DNA of 64,000 nt, from the NCBI GenBank assembly GCA_945881885.1, contig CAMCVI010000007.1, positions 84,934-148,933 of the forward strand, read 5' to 3'. Under the pieces are notes generated by a model. That model saw nothing but the letters and a program-made list of their open reading frames with translations. It had not been told where the DNA came from and searched no databases. The position numbers and the translations under genes were made by a program. Below, piece after piece: positions 18,336-27,630 of this stretch. Within the stretch, counting starts at the first letter, position 1. The number at the start of each line of letters is the position of its first letter. Source of the DNA: Chryseobacterium gleum (lineage in GTDB: Bacteria > Bacteroidota > Bacteroidia > Flavobacteriales > Flavobacteriaceae).

Positions 18336-18354
18336 GGCAACTTTTTAAACGAAC

Positions 18355-19470
18355 ATGGAAACAACATTATACATACTATTTATTGCATTTTTAGGTTTTT
18401 TTGTCATTCAATTCTTGTACCAATCGTTTGTTTTTAGTCGTTTTTCGTTAGTAAAACCTAAGAAAGAAACCACAAAAAGCGTCCCTGTTTCAGTCATTGT
18501 TTGGGCAAAAAATGAATATGAAAATTTATTGAAACAACTACCTGTTTTAGTTTCTCAAAATTATCCAAATTACGAATTGGTACTTATTGATGATGCTTCA
18601 AATGACGAAACTTTAGATTTATTTGAAGAATACGAAAAGAAATATTCTTTTGTTAGATTAGTAAAAGTAATTAACAATGAAGCCTTTTGGGGAAACAAAA
18701 AATTTGCATTAACCTTAGGAATAAAAGCTGCAAAAAACGAATATTTATTATTCACAGATGCCGATTGTTGTCCAGCTTCTGAAAACTGGATTTCTGAAAT
18801 GACTTGCCATTTTTCGATCAAAAAAACAATTGTTTTAGGATATGGCGCTTACAATAAAATTAAAGGTTCTGTATTAAATAAAATTATTCGTTTTGACGCC
18901 GTTGTTGCTGCCATTCAATATTTGTCTTGGGCAAAAATTGGAAAACCTTATATGGGTATAGGAAGAAATATGGCCTATAAAAAATCCGAATTTTTTAACG
19001 TTAATGGATTTATCAATCACATCAAAGTACGCTCAGGCGAAGATGATTTATTTATTAATGAAGCCGCAAATAAAGCAAATACCACAATTTGTAACAGCCC
19101 TGAAAGTTTTACTTATTGTGAACCTAAGACTACTTTCAAAGATTGGATGAATCAGAAAAGAAAGGAAACTTCTACTAAAAAATTTTATAAAGATTTTGAT
19201 AAAATACAATTAAATTTATATTTTATTTCACAATTATGTTGTCTCATTTTAGGTATAATTTTACTATCTTTCCAATATAATTTGATAATTGTATCAAGTG
19301 TTTTAGGCTTTCGGTATGTTTTTAATTGGATTGTTTTTGGTTACGGAGCAGCTAAATTAAAAGAGAAAGACATCATTTTATGGTATCCAATTTTTGAAAT
19401 TATTTTATTAATAACTCAAATTAGAGTGGCTTTCACCAATTTAATATTCAAACCCGAACATTGGAAATAA
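18355..19470 (+). CDS. Family 2 glycosyltransferase, membrane-associated
   Basis: 371 residues. One N-terminal transmembrane helix (about 4-26), a GT-A catalytic domain, and two or three C-terminal helices from about residue 285. The GT2 motifs are VSVIVWAKNEYENL, VLIDDASNDET, the DxD-type FTDADCCP, GEDDLF and the QxxRW-like MNQKRKE. Relatives transfer sugars to lipid carriers or envelope polysaccharides; donor and acceptor are unknown. The last ten bases overlap the start of the sigma factor gene, which points to translational coupling. Confidence 0.88.
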   Translation: METTLYILFIAFLGFFVIQFLYQSFVFSRFSLVKPKKETTKSVPVSVIVWAKNEYENLLKQLPVLVSQNYPNYELVLIDDASNDETLDLFEEYEKKYSFVRLVKVINNEAFWGNKKFALTLGIKAAKNEYLLFTDADCCPASENWISEMTCHFSIKKTIVLGYGAYNKIKGSVLNKIIRFDAVVAAIQYLSWAKIGKPYMGIGRNMAYKKSEFFNVNGFINHIKVRSGEDDLFINEAANKANTTICNSPESFTYCEPKTTFKDWMNQKRKETSTKKFYKDFDKIQLNLYFISQLCCLILGIILLSFQYNLIIVSSVLGFRYVFNWIVFGYGAAKLKEKDIILWYPIFEIILLITQIRVAFTNLIFKPEHWK

Positions 19471-20024
19471 AACAAGAAAAAATACTTAATAACATTCAAA
19501 AAGCAAAACTAGGCAATCAAGTAGCTTTTACTTTTCTTCTCGATTTTTATTGGAATGAAGTGTATGGTTATATGCTAAAACGTACTGAAAACGAAACCGA
19601 TACGGAAGATATCGTAATAGAAACATTTGCCAAAGCATTTGATAAAATAAGCACTTACAATCCTGAATTTGGATTCAACACTTGGTTAATTGCCATAGCA
19701 AAAAATGCACATATTGATTTGCTTCGCAAAAAAAAATCTACTCTATTTTTAGAAATTACAAACGAGGAAGATGGCTTGGCCAATCAAGTTTTAGATAATA
19801 CTCCAACAATTGAAGATATATTGATTACCGAACAAAACCTGTCGCAATTGTTACAACAAATTAAACAATTAAAACCTGCTTACCAAGAAGTGATTCAACT
19901 TCGCTACTTTCAAGAAATGAGTTACCAAGACATGGCGGAACAATTGAACGAACCACTAAACAATATCAAAATAAAACTACTTCGTGCTAAAAAATTATTA
20001 GCGGAAATTATTAGCAATAAATAA
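19461..20024 (+). CDS. RNA polymerase sigma-70 family (ECF-like) factor
   Basis: 187 residues from a TTG start at 19461, the only reasonable start because the next in-frame ATG would cut into region 2. Region 2 reads FTFLLDFYWNEVYGYMLKRTENETDTEDIVIETFAKAFDKI with FGFNTWLIAIAKNAHIDLLRKKK. Region 4 reads PAYQEVIQLRYFQEMSYQDMAEQLNEPLNNIKIKLLRAKKLL. It lacks regions 1 and 3, as ECF factors do. No anti-sigma gene is adjacent. The neighbours are an overlapping glycosyltransferase and a TonB-like gene, so an envelope-linked regulon is a fair guess. Confidence 0.9.
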   Translation: MEIKQEKILNNIQKAKLGNQVAFTFLLDFYWNEVYGYMLKRTENETDTEDIVIETFAKAFDKISTYNPEFGFNTWLIAIAKNAHIDLLRKKKSTLFLEITNEEDGLANQVLDNTPTIEDILITEQNLSQLLQQIKQLKPAYQEVIQLRYFQEMSYQDMAEQLNEPLNNIKIKLLRAKKLLAEIISNK

Positions 20025-20122
20025 CAATAAATCATTCGTTTAGTCAAATAACTGTTTTTTTGGCACGATTATTTCATATAGTTTAAATTATACACAATTT
20101 GTAATTTTTAAAACTATATATT

Positions 20123-20947
20123 ATGTCAAACTTCAATGTACAAAACGACAAATGGTTGGAAATAGCTTTCGAAAACCGAAACAAAGCTTATGGCGCTTAC
20201 CAATTAAGAAAAGAAAGTGATGCCACCACCATAAAAGCAATGCTTATAACTTTCGGATTTATAGCTTTTGGAATTGGATTATTTTCATTTACAACTCCAG
20301 AATCAAAACCAATTGTAAAACCAGAACCAAATGTATTACCACCGGTAGTAACAATTGTGGAATTTACCCCAATAGTTCCAAAAGCTGAACCTATTCAACC
20401 TAAAGGAACCGATAAACCAAAATTAAATCTAACTCCTGACAATCTACCACCAGTTGTTGTAGATATAATAGCAGTGAAACCGCCAATTGAACCCGAAAAT
20501 CCTGACACTTCTACACCATTTAATCCAAATGGTACTGAAAATGGAAATCCGGGACCAATTGGAAATCCGTTAGGTACTGCTAATACTACAATTTCAACCA
20601 CTACAGGCACAGATTCTGGTACAAATATTTTTAAAGGGGTTTTGGGTTCGGAAGCTAGTTTTCCAGGAGGAATTAACAAGTTTAGAGCTTTTATTGCAGA
20701 AAATTACAAAGTGCCAAGTTCATTTGATCAAGAAGAATTATTTATTGAAATGATTTTTGTGATAGAAAAAGACGGTTCCATGACCGATATTAGAATGGTA
20801 AGCAAAGGTGATAAAGCTCTAGAAAAAGAAGCTATTAGAGTACTAAAATCAATGAATAAAAAATGGACGCCAGGCCGCGTAAATGGTGAAGTAGTAAGAA
20901 GCGAAAAAAGACTTCCAATTCAAATTAGTCTTATTGAAACAGACTAA
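20123..20947 (+). CDS. TonB-like energy transducer
   Basis: 274 residues. The N-terminal NDKWLEIAFENRNKAYGAYQLRKE is typical of Bacteroidota TonB paralogues. One transmembrane helix (about 38-57) is followed by a Pro-rich periplasmic linker (about 58-165) and a C-terminal TonB domain (FPGGINKFRAFIAENYKVP ... MTDIRMVSKGDKALEKEAIRVLKSM). It couples proton-motive force through ExbB/ExbD to outer-membrane receptors such as SusC proteins. No exbBD is nearby. It is closed by a strong terminator. Confidence 0.93.
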   Translation: MSNFNVQNDKWLEIAFENRNKAYGAYQLRKESDATTIKAMLITFGFIAFGIGLFSFTTPESKPIVKPEPNVLPPVVTIVEFTPIVPKAEPIQPKGTDKPKLNLTPDNLPPVVVDIIAVKPPIEPENPDTSTPFNPNGTENGNPGPIGNPLGTANTTISTTTGTDSGTNIFKGVLGSEASFPGGINKFRAFIAENYKVPSSFDQEELFIEMIFVIEKDGSMTDIRMVSKGDKALEKEAIRVLKSMNKKWTPGRVNGEVVRSEKRLPIQISLIETD

Positions 20948-20965
20948 TAATAAATTTGTATTAAG

Positions 20966-21002
20966 AAAGCCACATGATATTCAAAATTATGTGGCTTTTT
21001 TT
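20966..21002 (+). terminator. Intrinsic terminator of the TonB-like gene
   Basis: Perfect 10-bp stem AAAGCCACAT / ATGTGGCTTT with a 13-base loop and a T tract. Confidence 0.9.
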
Positions 21003-21115
21003 AAAAATTGAAATTAAAATTATAGTCTTGCATAATGGCATTAAACAAAAGTTAGTTTTATGTTACAAATGAAAAATAACACTTCAAAAATAGGATTTTT
21101 TTTTAATGTGTTTTG

Positions 21116-21123
21116 TATATTTG
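21116..21123 (+). promoter_or_regulatory. Promoter -7 element for lipA
   Basis: TATATTTG with T-rich DNA at the -33 position, 22 bases before the lipA ATG at 21146. Confidence 0.55.
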
Positions 21124-21145
21124 CGCAAGATTTTATTTTCAAATT

Positions 21146-22012
21146 ATGACATCAGAAAGCGTATTTCCTCCTACTCCAAAACCAAAATGGCTTCGTGTAA
21201 AATTACCCGTTGGACAAAAATATACCGAACTTAGAGGTTTAGTAGATAAATACAAATTAAACACCATTTGTGCTTCTGGTAGTTGTCCGAATATGGGAGA
21301 ATGCTGGGGAGAAGGAACGGCAACTTTTATGATTTTAGGAAATATTTGCACCCGTTCATGTGGATTTTGTGGTGTTAAAACAGGTCGTCCTGAAAATGTA
21401 GATTGGGAAGAGCCTGAAAAAGTAGCGCGTTCTATTAAAATCATGAATATCAAACATGCCGTAATTACAAGTGTTGACCGAGACGATTTAAAAGATATGG
21501 GAACCATTATTTGGGCTGAAACTGTAAAAGCCATACGAAGAATGAATCCGAAAACAACCTTAGAAACATTAATTCCAGATTTTCAAGGAAGTGAATCGCA
21601 TTTAGATAAAATTATTGAAGTGGCTCCGGAAGTCGTTTCTCACAATATTGAAACTGTTAGAAGATTGACTCGTGAAGTACGAATTCAAGCGAAATATGAT
21701 AAAAGCTTGGCCGTCTTAAAATACCTTAAAGAACAAGGTTTAAACCGAACAAAATCAGGGATTATGTTAGGATTAGGCGAAACAGAAGCAGAAGTAATTC
21801 AAACTTTACATGATTTAAAAGACGCTAAAGTTGACGTGGTAACGATTGGTCAATATTTACAACCAAGTAAAAAACATTTGCCTGTAAAAGAATTCATCAC
21901 ACCTGAACAATTTGAAAAATACGAAAAAATTGGTAAAGAATTGGGTTTCATTCATGTAGAAAGTGGCCCATTAGTGCGTTCTTCTTATCATGCTGAGAAA
22001 CATATTCACTAA
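21146..22012 (+). CDS. lipA: Lipoyl synthase LipA
   Basis: 288 residues from the ATG at 21146; an upstream in-frame start at 21113 overlaps the promoter. Radical-SAM enzyme that inserts two sulfurs into protein-bound octanoyl groups. The auxiliary cluster cysteines are C42, C47 and C53 ([12 protein letters not shown]). The radical-SAM cluster is C68, C72, C75 (CTRSCGFC). The C-terminal serine ligand of the auxiliary cluster is in [12 protein letters not shown]. Cytosolic. lipB and the lipoylated dehydrogenases are not in view. Confidence 0.97.
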   Translation: MTSESVFPPTPKPKWLRVKLPVGQKYTELRGLVDKYKLNTICASGSCPNMGECWGEGTATFMILGNICTRSCGFCGVKTGRPENVDWEEPEKVARSIKIMNIKHAVITSVDRDDLKDMGTIIWAETVKAIRRMNPKTTLETLIPDFQGSESHLDKIIEVAPEVVSHNIETVRRLTREVRIQAKYDKSLAVLKYLKEQGLNRTKSGIMLGLGETEAEVIQTLHDLKDAKVDVVTIGQYLQPSKKHLPVKEFITPEQFEKYEKIGKELGFIHVESGPLVRSSYHAEKHIH

Positions 22013-22099
22013 TAACGTTTATTCTGTTATTTGTTTTTTGTTTAGAAGAAATCCTTTTAAACAACCGAACGAATTAACAAATTAACAAACATCCTAAAA

Positions 22100-23104
22100 A
22101 TGAAAATACGTGTCGCTATAAATGGTTTTGGAAGAATCGGGAGAAACTTATTCCGATTATTACTTGACCATCCTCAAATAGATGTTGTAGCTATAAATGA
22201 TATTGCGGATATTAAAACCATGAGTCATTTATTGAAATATGATAGTATTCACGGTGTTTTACAACGTTCTATATCAACCGATAATGAAATCTTATCAATT
22301 GATGATTTAAAATTTCAATTTTTCCATGAAAGTGATATTTCTAAATTACCCTGGAAAAACCTAAATATCGATTTTGTAATTGAAGCTACTGGAAAATTTA
22401 AAACTACTGAAACCGCTAGTTTACATATTTCAGCTGGTGCAAAAAAAGTAATTTTATCTGCACCTCCTGAAGATGAAAAAATAAAAACTGTTGTTTTAGG
22501 TGTTAATGAACATATTTTAGACGGATCGGAAACCATTATTTCCAATGCAAGCTGCACTACAAATAACGCAGCACCTATGCTAAAAATTATTCAAGAATTG
22601 TGTGGTATTGAACAAGCCTACATTACCACGGTTCACTCTTACACAACCGACCAAAGCTTACACGACCAACCTCATAAAGATTTGAGACGTGCAAGAGGTG
22701 CTTCGCAATCTATTATTCCAACTACAACTGGAGCAGCAAAAGCAATAACCAAAATTTTTCCGGAATTAGATGGAAAAATTGGCGGATGTGGTATTCGAGT
22801 TCCCGTACCAGATGGTTCATTAACAGATATTACTTTTAATGTTAAGCGAAAAGTGACTATTGAAGAAATAAATTTAGCTTTCAAAAATGCCTCTGAAAAC
22901 GAATTAAAAAATATTTTAGCTTACACTGAGGATCCCATTGTTTCTGTAGATGTTATTGGCAATAAAAATTCGTGTGTGTTTGACGCGCAGTTAACTTCTG
23001 TGATTGACAAAATGGTAAAAATAGTGGGTTGGTATGATAATGAAATAGGATATTCCTCTCGTATAATTGATTTAATGCTTTTTTTATCGAAAAATAAATA
23101 CTAA
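22100..23104 (+). CDS. gap: Type I glyceraldehyde-3-phosphate dehydrogenase
   Basis: 334 residues. It oxidises glyceraldehyde-3-phosphate with NAD and phosphate. Rossmann motif INGFGRIGRNLFR at 8-20, Asp34 (AINDIAD) giving NAD preference, catalytic Cys152 in SNASCTTNNAAPM, active-site histidine in TTVHSYTTDQ, and C-terminal WYDNEIGYSSR. Flavobacteria often carry more than one gap gene. The leader has a tandem AATTAACA repeat (about 22072-22088) but no clear promoter. Confidence 0.96.
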   Translation: MKIRVAINGFGRIGRNLFRLLLDHPQIDVVAINDIADIKTMSHLLKYDSIHGVLQRSISTDNEILSIDDLKFQFFHESDISKLPWKNLNIDFVIEATGKFKTTETASLHISAGAKKVILSAPPEDEKIKTVVLGVNEHILDGSETIISNASCTTNNAAPMLKIIQELCGIEQAYITTVHSYTTDQSLHDQPHKDLRRARGASQSIIPTTTGAAKAITKIFPELDGKIGGCGIRVPVPDGSLTDITFNVKRKVTIEEINLAFKNASENELKNILAYTEDPIVSVDVIGNKNSCVFDAQLTSVIDKMVKIVGWYDNEIGYSSRIIDLMLFLSKNKY

Positions 23105-23142
23105 TTTTAACATTATTAATTTCAGGTTTTGAATAATAAATA

Positions 23143-25314
23143 ATGAAAAAACTCTTTTTTCTTCTAACTTTTTTCACGCTATTCACTTTTTCTCAAACAA
23201 AGGAAAATAAACCTGACAGCATCATCTATTTTTTAGAATTAGCGAATTATTCATTTGAAGAAAAATACAACTCTAAAGATGCCATAAAGTACGTTCAGAA
23301 AGCAATTGAATATTCTAAAGTTTATAAAAACAATGAGAAACTTTATGATAGTTATTATTTTTTGGGAAGCTTATATTTAGAAACCAATAATTATAATGAA
23401 GCTATTGTTTATTTCATAAAATGTTCAAATTATTATGAAATCAATCAAATTAGTTCTTCCAAAGTTGCGAAAATAAATTACGCATTAGGCACCCTATATT
23501 TAGAAAAAAGAAATTTTAAAATTGCGAAATTATATTTCAACAAATCATATTCAATTTACAATAGAATCAACACTAACAATACTTTAGTCTTAATAGAACT
23601 TCAAAAAGGATTAACTTTAAAGGCCAATAATAAATTAGATGAAGCAATTGTTGTTTTTAACAATATCGCCAATACTAGTAGAGATGTTGAACCTAGTAAA
23701 ATTGAGGCGCTTTATCAGCTAAGTAAAATTTATTATAATCTAGAAGATTATGAAAAAGCACTTGATTTTTCAAAAAAGGCTTTGAAACTTGTAGAAAATA
23801 ATACTGTTGGCATTTCAAAAAAGAAAATATTAAATAATCTAATTTTAATTTGTGAAAAACAAGAAGATTATAAATTATCTAATTTTTATTTAAAAGAATT
23901 TTTGACTCTAAATGAGATTAAAAACAACTCCAGTCTAGCGGATACAGATTTACTAATCAATAAAAAAGAGCACGACAATCAATTAGAAATTGTAGAGAAA
24001 CTTGAAAAAGAGAAAAATGACCAATTAAAAGCAATTCGATTTAACAAACTAATTAGTATAATGAGTATTGTATTAATTGCCATTCTATCATTATTTAGTT
24101 TTTCTTTATACAGAAACAATAAAATTAGAACTGTTACCAATAAACTTTTACAAGAAAAAAACGAAGAATTAACCGAACAAAAAGAAAAAGCAGAGCTTGC
24201 TTCAAATGCCCGATCTGAGTTTTTATCTACCGTAAGCCATGAGTTACGCACACCATTGAATGCTATAAATGGAATTACGCATTTGCTTTTACAAGAAAAT
24301 CCAAAATCAACGCAATTAAATTATCTGAAATCATTAGAATTTTCTGGAAATTACCTTTTAAGTTTTATTAATGATATTTTGGAAATCAATCGATTAGAAT
24401 CTAGTGCCATTCAAATTGAAAAAATTAATTTTAATTTAGAAGAATTAATCAAAAATATTCGGGAATCTTTTAATGGGTTTATTTTACAAAACAACATCGA
24501 TTTTAAATTAGAATTGGATTTTGAAAACCACAAAAACTTAATTGGTGATCCTACAAAATTATCTCAGATTTTAATCAATCTAATCAACAATTCCATCAAA
24601 TTTACCAAAAATGGCAAGGTAACCTTTTCTGTTAAAACCATAAAAGAACAAAACGACACAGTAACCTTAAATTTCGTGATACAAGATAATGGTATTGGTA
24701 TTCCCGAAGACAAAATTGCAAATATTTTCGATAGTTTTTCGCAGGGCTCTGTGGAAATAAATAGAGCATATGGCGGAACTGGTTTAGGACTTTCCATTGT
24801 TAAAAAAATAATTGAATTATTGGGTAGTGAAATTCATTTAGAAAGTAAAGTAAACAAAGGCACAAAATTATATTTCGATTTGAATTTCGGAAAATCTAAC
24901 GCAGAAATTATTCTAAATCACGAAAAAAAGAAAGTGACATCTTACAAGAATTTGAAAAACAAAACGGTTTTATTGGTAGAAGACAACAAAATCAACCAAA
25001 TGATTACTAAAAAAATGCTAGAAAACAAAGGCATGATTTGTAGTATTATTGACAATGGTGAAGATGCGATTATTGCCATGCAAAACAGCACTTTTGATTT
25101 AGTTTTAATGGACGTTCACTTAACTGGAATTAATGGTACAGAAGCAACTGCTGAAATTAGAAAATTTGACAATAAAACACCTATTATTGCCTTAACCGCT
25201 ATTTCTTTAAACGAAAACAGAGAGATGTTACTTTCTTTTGGAATGAATGAAGTGATAACCAAACCCTTTAATACAGATTATTTTTACACCGTAATTAGCG
25301 ATTACTTAGTGTGA
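23143..25314 (+). CDS. TPR-sensor hybrid histidine kinase with receiver domain
   Basis: 723 residues. A signal peptide (about 1-18), periplasmic tetratricopeptide repeats (about 25-280), a short coiled coil, one transmembrane helix (about 302-322), HisKA with SHELRTPLN (phospho-acceptor H366), HATPase_c with N box NLINNSIKFT, DNGIGIPE and GTGLGLSIV, then a REC domain with VLLVEDNKIN and phospho-Asp D657 in LMDVHL. No HPt domain or DNA-binding partner is encoded beside it. The last 13 bases overlap the 3' end of convergent lpxK. Confidence 0.94.
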   Translation: MKKLFFLLTFFTLFTFSQTKENKPDSIIYFLELANYSFEEKYNSKDAIKYVQKAIEYSKVYKNNEKLYDSYYFLGSLYLETNNYNEAIVYFIKCSNYYEINQISSSKVAKINYALGTLYLEKRNFKIAKLYFNKSYSIYNRINTNNTLVLIELQKGLTLKANNKLDEAIVVFNNIANTSRDVEPSKIEALYQLSKIYYNLEDYEKALDFSKKALKLVENNTVGISKKKILNNLILICEKQEDYKLSNFYLKEFLTLNEIKNNSSLADTDLLINKKEHDNQLEIVEKLEKEKNDQLKAIRFNKLISIMSIVLIAILSLFSFSLYRNNKIRTVTNKLLQEKNEELTEQKEKAELASNARSEFLSTVSHELRTPLNAINGITHLLLQENPKSTQLNYLKSLEFSGNYLLSFINDILEINRLESSAIQIEKINFNLEELIKNIRESFNGFILQNNIDFKLELDFENHKNLIGDPTKLSQILINLINNSIKFTKNGKVTFSVKTIKEQNDTVTLNFVIQDNGIGIPEDKIANIFDSFSQGSVEINRAYGGTGLGLSIVKKIIELLGSEIHLESKVNKGTKLYFDLNFGKSNAEIILNHEKKKVTSYKNLKNKTVLLVEDNKINQMITKKMLENKGMICSIIDNGEDAIIAMQNSTFDLVLMDVHLTGINGTEATAEIRKFDNKTPIIALTAISLNENREMLLSFGMNEVITKPFNTDYFYTVISDYLV

Positions 25315-26312
25315 TTTTTTACCCAATTGACAACTAGAGTATCAAATTTTTCTTTATCTGAAACAAACTTAGATTGAATAGGTAAACAATATAAATTATA
25401 GGCGTTTACTTTTCCTTTTAAGCGCATAAAATCCTTTTCAGTGGTTACCAAAATTTTATCTTTTGACAATTCATTGAATGATAAAATTTCATTTTCTGAA
25501 AAATTATGATGATCAGGATACATCATGACTTTATCGTTACCAGAATTTAAATAATCGATAAAATATTTTGGCTTCGCAATTCCAGCAACAATTACTTTTT
25601 CTGTGGAAATAATATTTGAAACCGACAGGCTATTTTCAGCACCCATCACATTTGAATCATAATCAATTGAGGTAAAAAAAACTGGCACATTTACGTTTAA
25701 TTTTGCTTTCACTTCATCTTTATTATTTGCAGTAATGTTTGAAGGGCATTTGGTTACAACAACCATATTGGCGCGCTTTTTACCAATAGTGCTTTCACGC
25801 AAATTCCCAAAAGGCAAAATAAAATCGTCAGCAAATAAATCATCAAAAGCCGTTAATAAAATGTACAAACCTGCTTTTACTTTTCTGTGCTGAAACGCAT
25901 CGTCTAATAAAATTATTTCTGGACGACAATTAGAAATTAAGTTTTCAATACCCGATTGTCTGTCTTCGCAAACTGCAACGGAAATTTCAGGAAATTTGGA
26001 ATACAGTTGAAACGATTCGTCACCTAATTCTGAAGCTGTAACAATATCATTTGCCAATACAAAACCTTTTGAACTTCGTTTGTAGCCACGACTCAAAACG
26101 GCAATTTTATAAGTATCTTTCAATAATCGAATTAAATATTCTGTTTGAGGGGTTTTACCTGTGCCGCCAGTACTTAAATTACCTATAGCAATAATAGGCA
26201 AATCAAATGATTTTGAAGAAAAAACACCTAAATCGTAAAGCCAATTTCTAATAAAAGTAATTAACCAAAATAAACCTCCAAGCGGAAAAAGTAGTTTTCG
26301 TAATAACATCAT
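25302..26312 (-). CDS. lpxK: Tetraacyldisaccharide 4'-kinase LpxK
   Basis: 336 residues. It phosphorylates the lipid A disaccharide at the 4' position, the sixth step of the Raetz pathway, at the inner membrane. The P-loop-like motif IAIGNLSTGGTGKTPQTEYL is at 41-60, YKIAVLSRGYKR and DDAFQHRKV follow, and the C-terminal part has LVTTEKDFMRL. The hydrophobic N-terminus (about 7-22) fits membrane association. The gene is alone and convergent with the kinase gene, overlapping it by 13 bases. Confidence 0.96.
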   Translation of the reverse strand: MMLLRKLLFPLGGLFWLITFIRNWLYDLGVFSSKSFDLPIIAIGNLSTGGTGKTPQTEYLIRLLKDTYKIAVLSRGYKRSSKGFVLANDIVTASELGDESFQLYSKFPEISVAVCEDRQSGIENLISNCRPEIILLDDAFQHRKVKAGLYILLTAFDDLFADDFILPFGNLRESTIGKKRANMVVVTKCPSNITANNKDEVKAKLNVNVPVFFTSIDYDSNVMGAENSLSVSNIISTEKVIVAGIAKPKYFIDYLNSGNDKVMMYPDHHNFSENEILSFNELSKDKILVTTEKDFMRLKGKVNAYNLYCLPIQSKFVSDKEKFDTLVVNWVKNHTK

Positions 26313-26436
26313 AGTTATTTTTCTAAATAATGACCTATAGCAGAAATAAGCTTGAAGTTCTTATAAATATTTGTATAAAAATATCTAAAATTAAACTTTA
26401 ATAATAATCTTTATGTGTGTTTTAAAATTAGATATA

Positions 26437-26444
26437 CAAATGTA
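26437..26444 (-). promoter_or_regulatory. Possible promoter -7 element for lpxK
   Basis: TACATTTG on the minus strand, about 125 bases before lpxK. The -33 region is poor. The surrounding gap 26313-26534 (222 bases) is AT-rich and holds only this and the divergent Nif3 promoter. Confidence 0.35.
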
Positions 26445-26499
26445 CAAAATTCGTAGGAATTAAATTTAAAGTAAATTATTTTTAAATCAATTGATTTTT

Positions 26500-26507
26500 T
26501 ATCTTTG
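26500..26507 (+). promoter_or_regulatory. Promoter -7 element for the Nif3-like gene
   Basis: TATCTTTG fits TAnnTTTG, 27 bases before the ATG at 26535. It overlaps a possible TTG start at 26505, which is therefore rejected. Confidence 0.55.
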
Positions 26508-26534
26508 AAAAACACAAAATTACTAAAACACAAA

Positions 26535-27626
26535 ATGCAATTATCTGAAATAACAAAACATCTTGAAGAATTAGCTCCTTTGGCTTACGCTGAAGACTTT
26601 GACAACGTTGGGCTTTTAGTAGGACACACCAATGATATTACTGGTATTTTAGTTTGCCACGATGCATTAGAAGAAGTTATTGAGGAAGCCATTTACAAAA
26701 AATGTAATTTGGTAGTATGCTTCCATCCTATTTTATTCGCAGGATTAAAAAAAATTACAGGGAAAAATTATGTTGAAAGAGCAATTATCAAAGCAATAAA
26801 AAATGATGTTGCCATCTACGCAGTTCATACCGCGTTGGATAATCATCAAAATGGAGTGAATAAAATTTTCTGTGATGCATTAGGCCTTACAAAAACTAGA
26901 GTGCTTATTCCAAAACAAAATTTCATATATAAATTAGCAACATACACCAAGCCCGAAAACGAAAACCAAGTAAAACAAGCCTTGTTTGAAGCTGGGGCAG
27001 GAACAATTGGTAATTATAACAATTGTAGTTTTACATCAACCGGAATTAGTTCTTTTAAAGGCAATGAAAACAGCAACCCAGTTCTTGGGCAAAAACACAT
27101 TTTACAGAAAGAAGACGAAATAAAAATAGAAGTAGTTTTCGAAAAACACTTACAAAAAAATATTTTAAATGCCCTTTTTTCCAATCACATGTACGAAGAA
27201 GTGGCCTACGAAATTTACAAAACAGAAAATGAACACCAAAATATTGGCTTAGGCATGATTGGCGAATTGGAATATCCTATGCAACCAAAAGCATTTTTAC
27301 AATTTGTTAAAGAAAAAATGGAATGTGGCGGCATTCGTCACAGTCAGTTTTTGCGAAATGAAATCAAAAAAGTTGCAGTTTTAGGTGGAAGTGGTAGTTT
27401 TGCAATAAAAAACGCGATTGCAGCAGGAGCCGATGCTTTTTTAACTGCAGATATAAAATACCATCAGTATTATGAAGCTGAAAACAAGCTGCTTTTAGCA
27501 GATATTGGTCATTTTGAAAGCGAAAGATATACAAAAAACTATATTGTTGACTTTCTTAAAGAAAAAATCACTAATTTTGCAATCATTTTATCAGAATTAA
27601 ATACAAATCCCGTTAAATATTTTTAA
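26535..27626 (+). CDS. Nif3-like dinuclear metal centre protein (YqfO type)
   Basis: 363 residues from the ATG at 26535. NIF3/DUF34 family, related to GTP cyclohydrolase I type 2 annotations. The metal-binding residues are in VVCFHPILFAGLK, AIYAVHTALDNH near the N-terminus, and DIGHFESE near the C-terminus. The roughly 100-residue insert in the middle (TYTKPENENQVKQALFEAGAGTIGNYNNCSF) is the PII/CutA-like domain of long YqfO proteins. These form hexameric toroids; the true substrate is not established. Four bases upstream of the coiled-coil gene, so one operon. Confidence 0.9.
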   Translation: MQLSEITKHLEELAPLAYAEDFDNVGLLVGHTNDITGILVCHDALEEVIEEAIYKKCNLVVCFHPILFAGLKKITGKNYVERAIIKAIKNDVAIYAVHTALDNHQNGVNKIFCDALGLTKTRVLIPKQNFIYKLATYTKPENENQVKQALFEAGAGTIGNYNNCSFTSTGISSFKGNENSNPVLGQKHILQKEDEIKIEVVFEKHLQKNILNALFSNHMYEEVAYEIYKTENEHQNIGLGMIGELEYPMQPKAFLQFVKEKMECGGIRHSQFLRNEIKKVAVLGGSGSFAIKNAIAAGADAFLTADIKYHQYYEAENKLLLADIGHFESERYTKNYIVDFLKEKITNFAIILSELNTNPVKYF

Positions 27627-27630
27627 CAAT

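Noticed and set aside
20395..20679. Minus-strand open frame opposite the Pro-rich part of the TonB-like gene
   Set aside because: Low-complexity complement of the proline linker; no promoter or start context.
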